This document shows, in pieces, positions 21,896 through 35,930 of a stretch of 48,276 nt of DNA. Made by a program: the position numbers and the translations under genes. The DNA lies in the NCBI RefSeq assembly GCF_032854445.1, contig NW_027018273.1:1-48276 (forward strand), given 5' to 3'. This stretch comes from Liolophura sinensis. Taxonomy: Eukaryota > Mollusca > Polyplacophora > Chitonida > Chitonidae. The notes under the pieces were generated by a model. That model saw only the letters and a program-made list of their open reading frames with translations. It did no database searches and was not told the origin of the DNA. Each line of letters begins with the position of its first letter. The stretch's first letter is position 1.

Positions 21896-24800
21896 CGTGT
21901 AGAAAAACCACACCATTTGTACATAAAAAACACAAAGTACTAGATACAGTCTGCTGTAAAAAGTACAATTGAACACTGACCCACATCAGTAAGGTGCCAA
22001 AAGATGCGGAATTGGGCCAGGCATCGGCAGCTGTTTAAAAAATTGCAAATTTCCCTGGTTTCCATGGAGTAAGAGCCGTTTCTAGGCACGTGATGTTGTC
22101 ATCAATGATCATTCAATTGTCGCTACAGCCAAAAGTATTGGTCGGAGAGCAACGCGGTTTGCACCATTCGATTTCTCGTCACAAAATACGTCGGATTAGC
22201 CTCTTACCAGCAGCACTGGAACAGTTTTTCCACTTTTGCATTTTTGCCTGGTCTTTTTGTTAATTGAAATCGGCTACACTGTACTATGTACCATCGCGAT
22301 TGGTCATTACTATATTCAACTTTTGACTATAAGTTATGTGCCCTTCGGTAGCCCAGAAGACGTCAAATCTTTGGGCTCAGCCCATTTAACTCACCCAGCA
22401 ATTGTCTTATTTCTAAGTCCAAGACAATCTCAATGTCTTTATCTACGTGTAGAAAAAACACACCATTTGTACATAAAAAACACAAAGTACTAGATACAGT
22501 GTGCTGTAAAAAGTACAATTGAACACTGACCCACATCAATAAGGTGCCAAAAGATGCGGAATTGGGCCAGGCATCGGCAGCTGTTTAAAAAATTGCAATT
22601 TTCCCTGGTTTCCATGGAGTAAGAACCGTTGTTAGGCACGTGATTTTGTCATCAATGATTATTCAATTGTCGCTACAGCCAAAAGCATTGGTCGGAGAGC
22701 AACGCGGTTTGCACCATTCGATTTCTCGTCAAAAAATACGTCGGATTAGCCTCTTACCAGCAACACTGGAACAGTTTTTCCACTTTTGCATTTTTGCCTG
22801 GTCTTTTTGTTAATTGAAATCGGCTACACTGTACTATGTACCATCGCGACTGGTCATTACTATATTCAACTTTTGACTATAAGTTATGTGCCCGTTGATA
22901 CCCCAGACGACGTCAAATCTTTGGGCTAAGCTCATTTAACTCATCCAGCAATTGTCTTACTTCTAAGTCCAAGACAATCTCAATGTCTTTATCTACGTGT
23001 AGAAAAACCACACCATTTGTACATAAAAAACACAAAGTACTAGATACAGTCTCCTGTAAAAAGTAGAATTGAACACTGACCCACATCAATAAGGTGCCAA
23101 AAGATGCGGAATTGGGCCAGGCATCGCAGCTGTTTAAAAAATTGCAAATTTCCCTGGTTTCCATGCAGTAAGAGCCGTTTCTAGGCACGTGATGTTGTCA
23201 TCAATGATCATTCAATTGTCGCTACAGCCAAAAGTATTGGTCGGAGAGCAACGCGGTTTGCACCATTCGATTTCTCGTCACAAAATACGTCGGATTAGCC
23301 TCTTACCAGCAGCACTGGAACAGTTTTTCCACTTTTGCATTTTTGCCTGGTCTTTTTGTTAATTGAAATCGGCTACACTGTACTATCTACCATCGCGACT
23401 GGTCATTACTATATTCAACTTTTGACTATAAGTTATGTGCCCTTTGGTACCCCAGAAGACGTCAAATCTTTGGGCTAAGCCCATTTAACTCATCCAGCAA
23501 TTGTCTTACTTCTAAGTCCAAGACAATCTCAATGTCTTTATCTACGTGTAGAAAAACCAGACCATTCGTACATAAAAAACACAAAGCACTAGATACAGTC
23601 TGCTGTAAAAAGTACAATTGAACACTGACCCACATCAATAAGGTGCCAAAAGATGCGCAATTGGGCCAGGCATCGGCAGCTGTTTAAAAAATTGCAAATT
23701 TCCCTGGTTTCCATGGAGTAAGAGCCGTTTCTAGGTAAGTGATGTTGTCATCAATGATCATTCAATTGTCGCTACAGCCAAAATTATTGGGCGGAGAGCA
23801 ACGCGGTTTGCACCATTCGATTTCTCGTCAAAAAATACGTCGGATTAGCCTCTTACCAGCAGCACTGGAACAGTTTTTCCACTTTTGCATTTTTGCCTGG
23901 TCTTTTTGTTAATTGAAATCGGCTACACTGTACTATGTACCATCGCGACTGGTCATTACTATATTCAACTTTTGACTATAAGTTATGTGCCCTTTGGTAG
24001 CCCAGAAGACGTCAAATCTTTGGGCTAAGCCCATTTAACTCACCCAGCAATTGTCTTATTTCTAAGTCCAAGACAATCTCAATGTCTTTATCTACGTGTA
24101 GAAAAACCACACCATTTGTACATAAAAAACACAAAGTACTAGATACAGTGTGCTGTAAAAAGTACAATTGAACACTGACCCACATCAATAAGGTGCCAAA
24201 AGATGCGGAATTGGGCCAGGCATCGGCAGCTGTTTAAAAAATTGCAATTTTCCCTGGTTTCCATGGAGTAAGAACCGTTGTTAGGCACGTGATTTTGTCA
24301 TCAATGATTATTCAATTGTCGCTACAGCCAAAAGCATTGGTCGGAGAGCAACGCGGTTTGCACCATTCGATTTCTCGTCAAAAAATACGTCGGATTAGCC
24401 TCTAACCAGCAGCACTGGAACAGTTTTTCCACTTTTGCATTTTTGCCTGGTCTTTTTGTTAATTAAAATCGGCTACACTGTACTATGTACCATCGCGACT
24501 GGTCATTACTATATTCAACTTTTGACTATAAGTTATGTGCCCGTTGATACCCCAGAAGACGTCAAATCTTTGGGCTAAGCCCATTTAACTCATCCAGCAA
24601 TTGTCTTACTTCTAAGTCCAAGACAATCTCAATGTCTTTATCTACGTATAGAAAAACCACACCATTTGTACATAAAAAACACAAAGTACTAGATACAGTG
24701 TGCTGTAAAAAGTACAATTGAACACTGACCCACATGAATAAGGTGCCAAAAGATGCGGAATTGGGCCAGGCATCGGCAGCTGTTTAAAAAATTGCAAATT

Positions 24801-25194
24801 TCCCTGGTTTCCATGGAGTAAGAGCCGTTTCTAGGCACGTGATGTTGTCATCAATGATCATTCAATTGTCGCTACAGCCAAAAGTATTGGTCGGAGAGCA
24901 ACGCGGTTTGCACCATTCGATTTCTCGTCAAAAAATACGTCGGATTAGCCTCTTACCAGCAGCACTGGAACAGTTTTTCCACTTTTGCATTTTTGCCTGG
25001 TCTTTTTGTTAATTGAAATCGGCTACACTGCACTATGTACCATCGCGACTAGTCATTACTATATTCAACTTTTGACTATAAGTTATGTGCCCTTTGGTAG
25101 CCCAGAAGACGTCAAATCTTTGGGCTAAGCCCATTTAACTCATCCAGTAATTGTCTTACTTCTAAGTCCAAGACAATCTCAATGTCTTTATCTA
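21896..25194. repeat. Six subfamily-B monomers
   Basis: Monomers at 21896, 22446, 22996, 23545, 24095 and 24645, five intervals of 549-550 bp and highly alike. The monomer at 22446 recurs at 24095 (offset 1649, three monomers) with shared GTGTGCTG, TTGCAATTTTCC and GATTTTGTCATCAATGATTATT. The stretch 21045-22995 also matches 35931-37881. B marks are TACTAGATACAG, CTGTTTAAAAAATTG and GTCATCAATGATC. Confidence 0.88.
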
Positions 25195-26839
25195 CGTGTA
25201 GAAAAACCACACCATTTGTACATAAAAAACACAAAGTACTAGATACAGTGTGCTGTAAAAAGTACAATTGAACACTGACCCACATCATTAAAGTGCCAAA
25301 AGATGCGGAATTGGGCCAGGCATCGGCAGCTGTTTAAAAAATTGCAAATTTCCCTGGTTTCCATGCAGTAAGAGCCGTTGTTAGGCACGTGATGTTGTCA
25401 TCAATGATCATTCAAGTGTCGCTACAGCCAAATGTATTGGTCGGAGAGCAACACTGTTTGCACCATTCGATTTCTCGTCACAAAATACGTCGGATTAGCC
25501 TCTTACCAGCAGCACTGGAACAGTTTTTCCACTTTTGCATTTTTGCCTGGTCTTTTTGTTAATTGAAATCGGCTACACTGTACTATGTACCATCGCGACT
25601 GGTCATTACTATATTCAACTTTTGACTATAAGTTATGTGCCCTTCGGTAGCCCAGAAGACGTCAAATCTTTGGGCTAAGCCCATTTAACTCATCCAGCAA
25701 TTGTCTTACTTCTAAGTCCAAGACAATCTCAATGTCTTTGTCTACGTTTAGAAAATCCACACCATTTGTACATAAAAAACACAAAGTACTAGATACAGTC
25801 TGCTGTAAAAAGTACAACTGATCACTGAACCACATCAATAAGATTCTAAATGATGCGGAATTGGGCCAGGCATCGACAGCTGTTTAAAAAATTGCAAATT
25901 TCCCTGGTTTCCATGGAGTAAGAAACGTTGCTAGGCACGTGACTTTGACATCAATTATAATTTAATTGTCGCTACAGCCAAAAGTATTGGTCGGAGAGCA
26001 ACGCCGTTTGCACCATTCGATTTCTCGTCAAAAAATACGTCGAATTAGCCTCTTACCAGCAGCACTGGAACAGTTTTTCCACTTTTGCATATTTGCCTGG
26101 TCTTTTTGTTAATTTAAAATCGGCTACACTGTACTATGTCGGTACTTGTCATTACTAAATTCAACTTTTGACTATAAGTTATGTGCCCTTTGGTAGCCCA
26201 GAAGACGTCAAATCTTTGGGCTAAGCCCATTTAACTCATTCAGCAATTGTCTTACTTCTAAGTGCAAGACAATCTCAATGTCTTTATCTACGTGTAGAAA
26301 AACCACACCATTAGTACATAAAAAACAAAAGGGACTAGATACAGTCTGCTGTAAAAAGTACAACTGATCACTGATCCACATCAATAAGGTTCTAAAAGAT
26401 GCAGAATTGGGCCAGGCATCGACAGCTGTTAAAAATTTGCATATATCTCTGGTTTCCATGGAGTAAGAGCCGTTGCTGGGAACGTGATTATGACATCAAT
26501 GATCATTCAATTGTCGCTACAGCCAAAAGTATTGGTCGGAGAGCAACGCGGTTTGCACCATTCGATTTCTCGTCACAAAATACGTCGGATTAGCCTCTTA
26601 CCAGCAGCACTGGAACAGTTTTTCCACGTTTGCATTTTTCCCTGGTCATGTTATTTATTGAAATCGGCTACACTGTACTATGTACCATCGCGACTGGTCA
26701 TTACTATATTCAACTTTTGACTATAAGTTATGTGCCCTTCGGTAGCCCAGAAGGCGTCAAATCTTTGGGCTAAGCCCATTTAACTCACCCAGCAATTGTC
26801 TTACTTCTAAGTCCAAGACAATCTCAAAGTCTTTATCTA
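25195..26839. repeat. B-C-C trimer, copy 1 (repeated at 34286)
   Basis: Monomers at 25195, 25745 and 26291, recurring exactly 9091 bp downstream at 34286, 34836 and 35382. Shared private marks are CATTAAAGTGCC, CCATGCAGTAAG and AGCAACACTG in the first, the CGTTTAG junction with GATCACTGAACC in the second, and CATATATCTC with ACAAAAGGGACTAG in the third. The second monomer is 546 bp, the subfamily C length. Confidence 0.9.
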
Positions 26840-27690
26840 CGTGTAGAAAAACCACACCATTCGCACATAAAAAACACAAGGTACTAGATACAGTCTGCTG
26901 TAAAATGTACAACTGAACACTGACCTACATCATTAAGGCGCCAAAAGATTCTAAATTTGGCCAGGCATCGGCAGCTGTTAAAAACTTGCAAATTTCCCTG
27001 ATTTCCATTTATTAAGAGCCGTTGCTGGGCACGTGACTATGACATCAATGATCATTCAATTGTCGCTACAGCCAAATGTATTGGTCGGAGAGCAACGCCG
27101 TTTGCACCATTCGATTTCTCGTCAAAAAATACGTCGGATTAGCCTCTTACCAGCAGCACTGGAACAGGTTTTCCACGTTTGCATTTTTCCCTGGTCATGT
27201 TATTTATTGAAATCGGCTACACTGTACTACATCATTAAGGCTCCAAAAGATTCTAAATTTGGCCAGGCATCGGCAGCTGTTAAAAACTTGCAAATTTCCC
27301 TGGTTTCCATTGAATAAGAGCCGTTGCTGGGCACGTGACTATGACATCAATGATCATTCAATTGTCACTACAGCCAAAAGTATTGGTCGGAGAGCAACGC
27401 GGTTTGCACCATTCGATTTCTCGTCACAAAATACGTCGGATTAGCCTCTTACCAGCAGCACTGGAACAGTTTTTCAACTTTTGCATTTCTGCCTGGTCTT
27501 TTTGTTAATTGAAATCGGCTACACTGTACTATGTACCATCGCGACTGGTCATTACTATATTCAACTTTTGACTGTAAGTTAGGTGCCCGTTCGTACCCCA
27601 GAAGACGTCAAATCTTTGGGCTAAGCCCATTTAACTCATCCAGCAATTGTCTTACTTCTAAGTCCAAGACAATCTCAATGTCTTTATCTA
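26840..27690. repeat. Fused monomer pair with 247-bp deletion, copy 2
   Basis: Same 851-bp fusion as 21045-21895, with the shared CTA at 27227-27229. A private change, CTTTATCTAC preceded by CTCAAAGT instead of CTCAATGT, is shared with the third copy at 35931, so copies 2 and 3 are each other's closest relatives. Confidence 0.9.
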
Positions 27691-29890
27691 CGTGTAGAAA
27701 AACCACACCATTTGTACATAAAAAACACAAAGTACTAGATACAGTCTGCTGTAAAAAGTACAATTGAAAACTGACCCACATCAGTAAGGTGCCAAAAGAT
27801 GCGGAATTGGGCCAGGCATCGGCAGCTGTTTAAAAAATTGCAAATTTCCCTGGTTTCCATGGAGTAAGAGCCGTTTCTAGGCACGTGATGTTGTCATCAA
27901 TGATCATTCAATTGTCGCTACAGCCAAAAGTATTGGTCGGAGAGCAACGCGGTTTGCACCATTCGATTTCTCGTCACAAAATACGTCGGATTAGCCTCTT
28001 ACCACCAGCACTGGAACAGTTTTTCCACTTTTGCATTTTTGCCTGGTCTTTTTGTTAATTGAAATCGGCTACACTGTACTATCTACCATCGCGACTGGTC
28101 ATTACTATATTCAACTTTTGACTATAAGTTATGTGCCCTTTGGTACTCCAGAAGACGTCAAATCTTTGGGCCAAGCCCATTTAACTCACCCAGCAATTGT
28201 CTTACTTCTAAGTCCAAGACAATCTCAATGTCTTTATCTACGTGTAGAAAAACCAGACCATTCGTACATAAAAAACACAAAGCACTAGATACAGTCTGCT
28301 GTAAAAAGTACAATTGAACACTGACCCACATCAGTAAGGTGCCAAAAGATGCGGAATTGGGCCAGGCATCGGCAGCTGTTTAAAAAATTGCAAATTTCCC
28401 TGGTTTCCATGGAGTAAGAGCCGTTTCTAGGTAAGTGATGTTGTCATCAATGATCATTCAATTGTCGCTACAGCCAAAAGTATTGGTCGGAGAGCAACGC
28501 GGTTTGCACCATTCGATTTCTCGTCAAAAAATACGTCGGATTAGCCTCTTACCAGCAGCACTGGAACAGTTTTTCCACTTTTGCATTTTTGCCTGGTCTT
28601 TTTGTTAATTGAAATCGGCTACACTGTACTATGTACCATCGCGATTGGTCATTACTATATTCAACTTTTGACTATAAGTTATGTGCCCTTTGGTAGCCCA
28701 GAAGACGTCAAATCTTTGGGCTAAGCCCATTTAACTCACCCAGCAATTGTCTTATTTCTAAGTCCAAGACAATCTCAATGTCTTTATCTACGTGTAGAAA
28801 AAACACACCATTTGTACATAAAAAACACAAAGTACTAGATACAGTGTGCTGTAAAAAGTACAATTGAACACTGACCCACATCAATAAGGTGCCAAAAGAT
28901 GCGGAATTGGGCCAGGCATCGGCAGCTGTTTAAAAAATTGCAATTTTCCCTGGTTTCCATGGAGTAAGAACCGTTGTTAGGCACGTGATTTTTTCATCAA
29001 TGATTATTCAATTGTCGCTACAGCCAAAAGCATTGGTCGGAGAGCAACGCGGTTTGCACCATTCGATTTCTCGTCACAAAATACGTCGGATTAGCCTCTC
29101 ACCACCAGCACTGGAACAGTTTTTCCACTTTTGCATTTTTGCCTGGTCTTTTTGTTAATTGAAATCGGCTACACTGTACTATCTACCATCGCGACTGGTC
29201 ATTACTATATTCAACTTTTGACTATAAGTTATGTGCCCTTTGGTACTCCAGAAGACGTCAAATCTTTGGGCTAAGCCCATTTAACTCATCCAGCAATTGT
29301 CTTACTTCTAAGTCCAAGACAATCTCAATGTCTTTATCTAAGTGTAGAAAAACCAGACCATTCGTACATAAAAAACACAAAGCACTAGATACAGTCTGCT
29401 GTAAAAAGTACAATTGAACACTGACCCACATCAATAAGGTGCCAAAAGATGCGCAATTGGGCCAGGCATCGGCAGCTGTTTAAAAAATTGCAAATTTCCC
29501 TGGTTTCCATGGAGTAAGAGCCGTTGTTAGGCACGTGATGTTTTCATCAATGATCATTCAATTGTCGCTACAGCCAAAAGCATTGGTCGGAGAGCAACGC
29601 GGTTTGCACCATTGGATTTCTCGTCACAAAATACGTCGGATTAGCCTCTTACCAGCAGCACTGGAACAGTTTTTCCACTTTTGCATTTTTGCCTGGTCTT
29701 TTTGTTAATTGAATTCGGCTACACTGTACTATGTACCATCGCGACTAGTCATTACTATATTTAACTTTTGACTATAAGTTATGTGCCCTTCGGTAGCCCA
29801 GAAGACGTCAAATCTTTGGGCTAAGCCCATTTAACTCACCCAGCAATTGTCTTACTTCTAAGTCCAAGACAATCTCAATGTCTTTATCTA
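27691..29890. repeat. Four B monomers, copy 1 of the 3295-bp-offset segment
   Basis: Monomers at 27691, 28241, 28791 and 29341. The first three and the start of the fourth recur 3295 bp later at 30986, 31536, 32086 and 32636. Shared marks are TTACCACCAGCACTGG, GGTACTCCAG, CATTCGTACATAAAAAACAC and the GATTTTTTCATCAATGATTA form. The rest of the fourth monomer instead follows 33186 (offset 3845), so one monomer is missing here or extra there. Confidence 0.88.
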
Positions 29891-30985
29891 CGTGTAGAAA
29901 AACCGCACAATTTCTACATAAAAAACACAAAGTACTAGATACAGTCTGCTGTAAAAAGTACAATTGAACACTGACCCACATCATTAAGGTGCCAAAAGAT
30001 GCGCAATTGGGCCAGGCATCGGCAGCTGTTTAAAAAATTGCAAATTTCCCTGGTTTCCATGGAGTATAAGCCGTTGCTAGGCACGTAATTTAGTCATCAA
30101 TGATCATTTAATTGTCGCTACAGCCAAAAGTATTGGTCGGAGAGCAACGCCGTTTGCACCATTCGATTTCTCGTCAAAAAATACGTCGAATTAGCCTCTT
30201 ACCAGCAGCACTGGAACAGTTTTTCCACTTTTGCATATTTGCCTGGTCTTTTTGTTAATTTAAAATCGGCTACACTGTACTATGTCGGTACTTGTCATTA
30301 CTAAATTCAACTTTTGACTATAAGTTATGTGCCCTTTGGTAGCCCAGAAGACGTCAAATCTTTGGGCTAAGCCCATTTAACTCATCCAGCAATTGTCTTA
30401 CTTCTAAGTCCAAGACAATCTCAATGTCTTTATCTACGTGTAGAAAAACCACACCATTAGTACATAAAAAACAAAAGGGACTAGATACAGTCTGCTGTAA
30501 AAAGTACAACTGATCACTGATCCACATCAATAAGGTTCTAAAAGATGCAGAATTGGGCCAGGCATCGACAGCTGTTAAAAACTTGCAAATTTCCCTGGTT
30601 TCCATTGAATAAGAGCCGTTGCTGGGCACGTGACTATGACATCAATGATCATTCAATTGTCACTACAGCCAAAAGTATTGGTCGGAGAGCAACGCGGTTT
30701 GCACCATTCGATTTCTCGTCACAAAATACGTCGGATTAGCCTCTTACCAGCAGCACTGGAACAGTTTTTCAACTTTTGCATTTCTGCCTGGTCTTTTTGT
30801 TAATTGAAATCGGCTACACTGTACTATGTACCATCGCGACTGGTCATTACTATATTCAACTTTTGACTGTAAGTTAGGTGCCCGTTCGTACCCCAGAAGA
30901 CGTCAAATCTTTGGGCTAAGCCCATTTAACTCATCCAGCAATTGTCTTACTTCTAAGTCCAAGACAATCTCAATGTCTTTATCTA
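29891..30985. repeat. Chimeric monomers joining B, C and D-like segments
   Basis: The monomer at 29891 begins as the copy at 33736, with ATTTCTACATAAAAAAC, GGAGTATAAGCC and GTAATTTAGTC. Near 30095-30110 it switches to the C-type sequence of 25745 and 34836, with TTTAATTGTCGC, AACGCCG and GTCGGTACTTGTC. The next monomer starts as 26291, then within CAGCTGTTAAAAA at 30569-30581 switches to the sequence seen after the fused pair at 27285. Relative to 26291-27690 exactly 851 bp are absent. Confidence 0.85.
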
Positions 30986-33900
30986 CGTGTAGAAAAACCA
31001 CACCATTTGTACATAAAAAACACAAAGTACTAGATACAGTCTGCTGTAAAAAGTACAATTGAACACTGACCCACATCAGTAAGGTGCCAAAAGATGCGGA
31101 ATTGGGCCAGGCATCGGCAGCTGTTTAAAAAATTGCAAATTTCCCTGGTTTCCATGGAGTAAGAGCCGTTTCTAGGCACGTGATGTTGTCATCAATGATC
31201 ATTCAATTGTCGCTACAGCCAAAAGTATTGGTCGGAGAGCAACGCGGTTTGCACCATTCGATTTCTCGTCACAAAATACGTCGGATTAGCCTCTTACCAC
31301 CAGCACTGGAACAGTTTTTCCACTTTTGCATTTTTGCCTGGTCTTTTTGTTAATTGAAATCGGCTACACTGTACTATCTACCATCGCGACTGGTCATTAC
31401 TATATTCAACTTTTGACTATAAGTTATGTGCCCTTTGGTACTCCAGAAGACGTCAAATCTTTGGGCTAAGCCCATTTAACTCACCCAGCAATTGTCTTAC
31501 TTCTAAGTCCAAGACAATCTCAATGTCTTTATCTACGTGTAGAAAAACCACACCATTCGTACATAAAAAACACAAAGCACTAGATACAGTCTGCTGTAAA
31601 AAGTACAATTGAACACTGACCCACATCAGTAAGGTGCCAAAAGATGCGGAATTGGGCCAGGCATCGGCAGCTGTTTAAAAAATTGCAAATTTCCCTGGTT
31701 TCCATGGAGTAAGAGCCGTTTCTAGGTAAGTGATGTTGTCATCAATGATCATTCAATTGTCGCTACAGCCAAAAGTATTGGTCGGAGAGCAACGCGGTTT
31801 GCACCATTCGATTTCTCGTCAAAAAATACGTCGGATTAGCCTCTTACCAGCAGCACTGGAACAGTTTTTCCACTTTTGCATTTTTGCCTGGTCTTTTTGT
31901 TAATTGAAATCGGCTACACTGTACTATGTACCATCGCGATTGGTCATTACTATATTCAACTTTTGACTATAAGTTATGTGCCCTTTGGTAGCCCAGAAGA
32001 CGTCAAATCTTTGGGCTAAGCCCATTTAACTCACCCAGCAATTGTCTTATTTCTAAGTCCAAGACAATCTCAATGTCTTTATCTACGTGTAGAAAAAACA
32101 CACCATTTGTACATAAAAAACACAAAGTACTAGATACAGTGTGCTGTAAAAAGTACAATTGAACACTGACCCACATCAATAAGGTGCCAAAAGATGCGGA
32201 ATTGGGCCAGGCATCGGCAGCTGTTTAAAAAATTGCAATTTTCCCTGGTTTCCATGGAGTAAGAACCGTTGTTAGGCACGTGATTTTTTCATCAATGATT
32301 ATTCAATTGTCGCTACAGCCAAAAGCATTGGTCGGAGAGCAACGCGGTTTGCACCATTCGATTTCTCGTCACAAAATACGTCGGATTAGCCTCTTACCAC
32401 CAGCACTGGAACAGTTTTTCCACTTTTGCATTTTTGCCTGGTCTTTTTGTTAATTGAAATCGGCTACACTGTACTATCTACCATCGCGACTGGTCATTAC
32501 TATATTCAACTTTTGACTATAAGTTATGTGCCCTTTGGTACTCCAGAAGACGTCAAATCTTTGGGCTAAGCCCATTTAACTCATCCAGCAATTGTCTTAC
32601 TTCTAAGTCCAAGACAATCTCAATGTCTTTATCTACGTGTAGAAAAACCAGACCATTCGTACATAAAAAACACAAAGCACTAGATACAGTCTGCTGTAAA
32701 AAGTACAATTGAACACTGACCCACATCAATAAGGTGCCAAAAGATGCGCAATTGGGCCAGGCATCGGCAGCTGTTTAAAAAATTGCAAATTTCCCTGGTT
32801 TCCATGGAGTAAGAGCCGTTTCTAGGTAAGTGATGTTGTCATCAATGATCATTCAATTGTCGCTACAGCCAAAATTATTGAGCGGAGAGCAACGCGGTTT
32901 GCACCATTCGATTTCTCGTCACAAAATACGTCGGATTAGCCTCTTACCAGCAGCACTGGAACAGTTTTTCCACTTTTGCATTTTTGCCTGGTCTTTTTGT
33001 TAATTGAAATCGGCTACACTGTACTATGTACCATCGCGACTGGTCATTACTATATTCAACTTTTGACTATAAGTTATGTGCCCTTTGGTAGCCCAGAAGA
33101 CGTCAAATCTTTGGGCTAAGCCCATTTAACTCACCCAGCAATTGTCTTATTTCTAAGTCCAAGACAATCTTAATGTCTTTATCTACGTGTAGAAAAACCA
33201 CACCATTTGTACATAAAAAACACAAACCACTAGACACAGTCTGCTGTAAAAAGTACAATTGAACACTGACCCACATCAATAAGTTGCCAAAAGATGCGGA
33301 ATTGGGCCAGGCATCGGCAGCTGTTTAAAAAATTGCAAATTTCCCTGGTTTCCATGGAGTAAGAGCCGTTGTTAGGCACGTGATGTTTTCATCAATGATC
33401 ATTCAATTGTCGCTACAGCCAAAAGCATTGGTCGGAGAGCAACGCGGTTTGCACCATTGGATTTCTCGTCACAAAATACGTCGGATTAGCCTCTTACCAG
33501 CAGCACTGGAACAGTTTTTCCACTTTTGCATTTTTGCCTGGTCTTTTTGTTAATTGAATTCGGCTACACTGTACTATGTACCATCGCGACTAGTCATTAC
33601 TATATTTAACTTTTGACTATAAGTTATGTGCCCTTCGGTAGCCCAGAAGACGTCAAATCTTTGGGCTAAGCCCATTTAACTCACCCAGCAATTGTCTTAC
33701 TTCTAAGTCCAAGACAATCTCAATGTCTTTATCTACGTGTAGAAAAACCACACAATTTCTACATAAAAAACACAAAGTACTAGATACAGTCTGCTGTAAA
33801 AAGTACAATTGAACACTGACCCACATCATTAAGGTGCCAAAAGATGCGCAATTGGGCCAGGCATCGGCAGCTGTTTAAAAAATTGCAAATTTCCCTGGTT

Positions 33901-34285
33901 TCCATGGAGTATAAGCCGTTGCTAGGCACGTAATTTAGTCATCAATGATCATTCAATTGTCGCTACAGCCAAAAGTATTGGTCGGAGAGCAACGCGGTTT
34001 GCACCATTCGACTTCTCGTCACAAAATACGTCGGATTAGCCTCTTACCAGCAGCACTGGAACAGTTTTTCCACTTTTGCATTTTTGCCTGGTCTTTTTGT
34101 TAATTGAAATCGGCTACACTGTACTATGTACCATCGCGACTGGTCATTACTATATTCAACTTTTGACTATAAGTTATGTGCCCTTTGGTAGCCCAGAAGA
34201 CGTCAAATCTTTGGGCTAAGCCCATTTAACTCACCCAGCAGTTGTCTTATTTCTAGGTCGAAGACTATCTCAATGTCTATATCTA
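30986..34285. repeat. Six B monomers
   Basis: Monomers at 30986, 31536, 32086, 32636, 33186 and 33736, all 550 bp. The first three copy 27691-29340. The last two recur twice more, at 39532-40632 (offset 6346) and 47143-48242 (offset 13957), with shared CATTGGATTTC, GAATTCGG, TATATTTAAC and ACAATTTCTAC. The CGACTTCTCG form near 34008 is shared only with 47966. Confidence 0.9.
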
Positions 34286-35930
34286 CGTGTTGAAAAACCA
34301 CACCATTTGTACATAAAAAACACAAAGTACTAGATACAGTGTGCTGTAAAAAGTACAATTGAACACTGACCCACATCATTAAAGTGCCAAAAGATGCGGA
34401 ATTGGGCCAGGCATCGGCAGCTGTTTAAAAAATTGCAAATTTCCCTGGTTTCCATGCAGTAAGAGCCGTTGTTAGGCACGTGATGTTGTCATCAATGATC
34501 ATTCAATTGTCGCTACAGCCAAATGTATTGGTCGGAGAGCAACACTGTTTGCACCATTCGATTTCTCGTCACAAAATACGTCGGATTAGCCTCTTACCAG
34601 CAGCACTGGAACAGTTTTTCCACTTTTGCATTTTTGCCTGGTCTTTTTGTTAATTGAAATCGGCTACACTGTACTATGTACCATCGCGACTGGTCATTAC
34701 TATATTCAACTTTTGACTATAAGTTATGTGCCCTTCGGTAGCCCAGAAGACGTCAAATCTTTGGGCTAAGCCCATTTAACTCATCCAGCAATTGTCTTAC
34801 TTCTAAGTCCAAGACAATCTCAATGTCTTTATCTACGTTTAGAAAATCCACACCATTTGTACATAAAAAACACAAAGTACTAGATACAGTCTGCTGTAAA
34901 AAGTACAACTGATCACTGAACCACATCAATAAGATTCTAAATGATGCGGAATTGGGCCAGGCATCGACAGCTGTTTAAAAAATTGCAAATTTCCCTGGTT
35001 TCCATGGAGTAAGAAACGTTGCTAGGCACGTGACTTTGACATCAATTATAATTTAATTGTCGCTACAGCCAAAAGTATTGGTCGGAGAGCAACGCCGTTT
35101 GCACCATTCGATTTCTCGTCAAAAAATACGTCGAATTAGCCTCTTACCAGCAGCACTGGAACAGTTTTTCCACTTTTGCATATTTGCCTGGTCTTTTTGT
35201 TAATTTAAAATCGGCTACACTGTACTATGTCGGTACTTGTCATTACTAAATTGAACTTTTGACTATAAGTTATGTGCCCTTTGGTAGCCCAGAAGACGTC
35301 AAATCTTTGGGCTAAGCCCATTTAACTCATTCAGCAATTGTCTTACTTCTAAGTGCAAGACAATCTCAATGTCTTTATCTACGTGTAGAAAAACCACACC
35401 ATTAGTACATAAAAAACAAAAGGGACTAGATACAGTCTGCTGTAAAAAGTACAACTGATCACTGATCCACATCAATAAGGTTCTAAAAGATGCAGAATTG
35501 GGCCAGGCATCGACAGCTGTTAAAAATTTGCATATATCTCTGGTTTCCATGGAGTAAGAGCCGTTGCTGGGAACGTGATTATGACATCAATGATCATTCA
35601 ATTGTCGCTACAGCCAAAAGTATTGGTCGGAGAGCAACGCGGTTTGCACCATTCGATTTCTCGTCACAAAATACGTCGGATTAGCCTCTTACCAGCAGCA
35701 CTGGAACAGGTTTTCCACGTTTGCATTTTTCCCTGGTCATGTTATTTATTGAAATCGGCTACACTGTACTATGTACCATCGCGACTGGTCATTACTATAT
35801 TCAACTTTTGACTATAAGTTATGTGCCCTTCGGTAGCCCAGAAGACCTCAAATCTTTGGGCTAAGCCCATTTAACTCACCCAGCAATTGTCTTACTTCTA
35901 AGTCCAAGACAATCTCAAAGTCTTTATCTA
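34286..35930. repeat. B-C-C trimer, copy 2
   Basis: Copy of 25195-26839 at a constant 9091-bp offset. It differs at a few sites, for example CAATTGTCG near 34505 where copy 1 has CAAGTGTCG near 25413. Confidence 0.9.
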
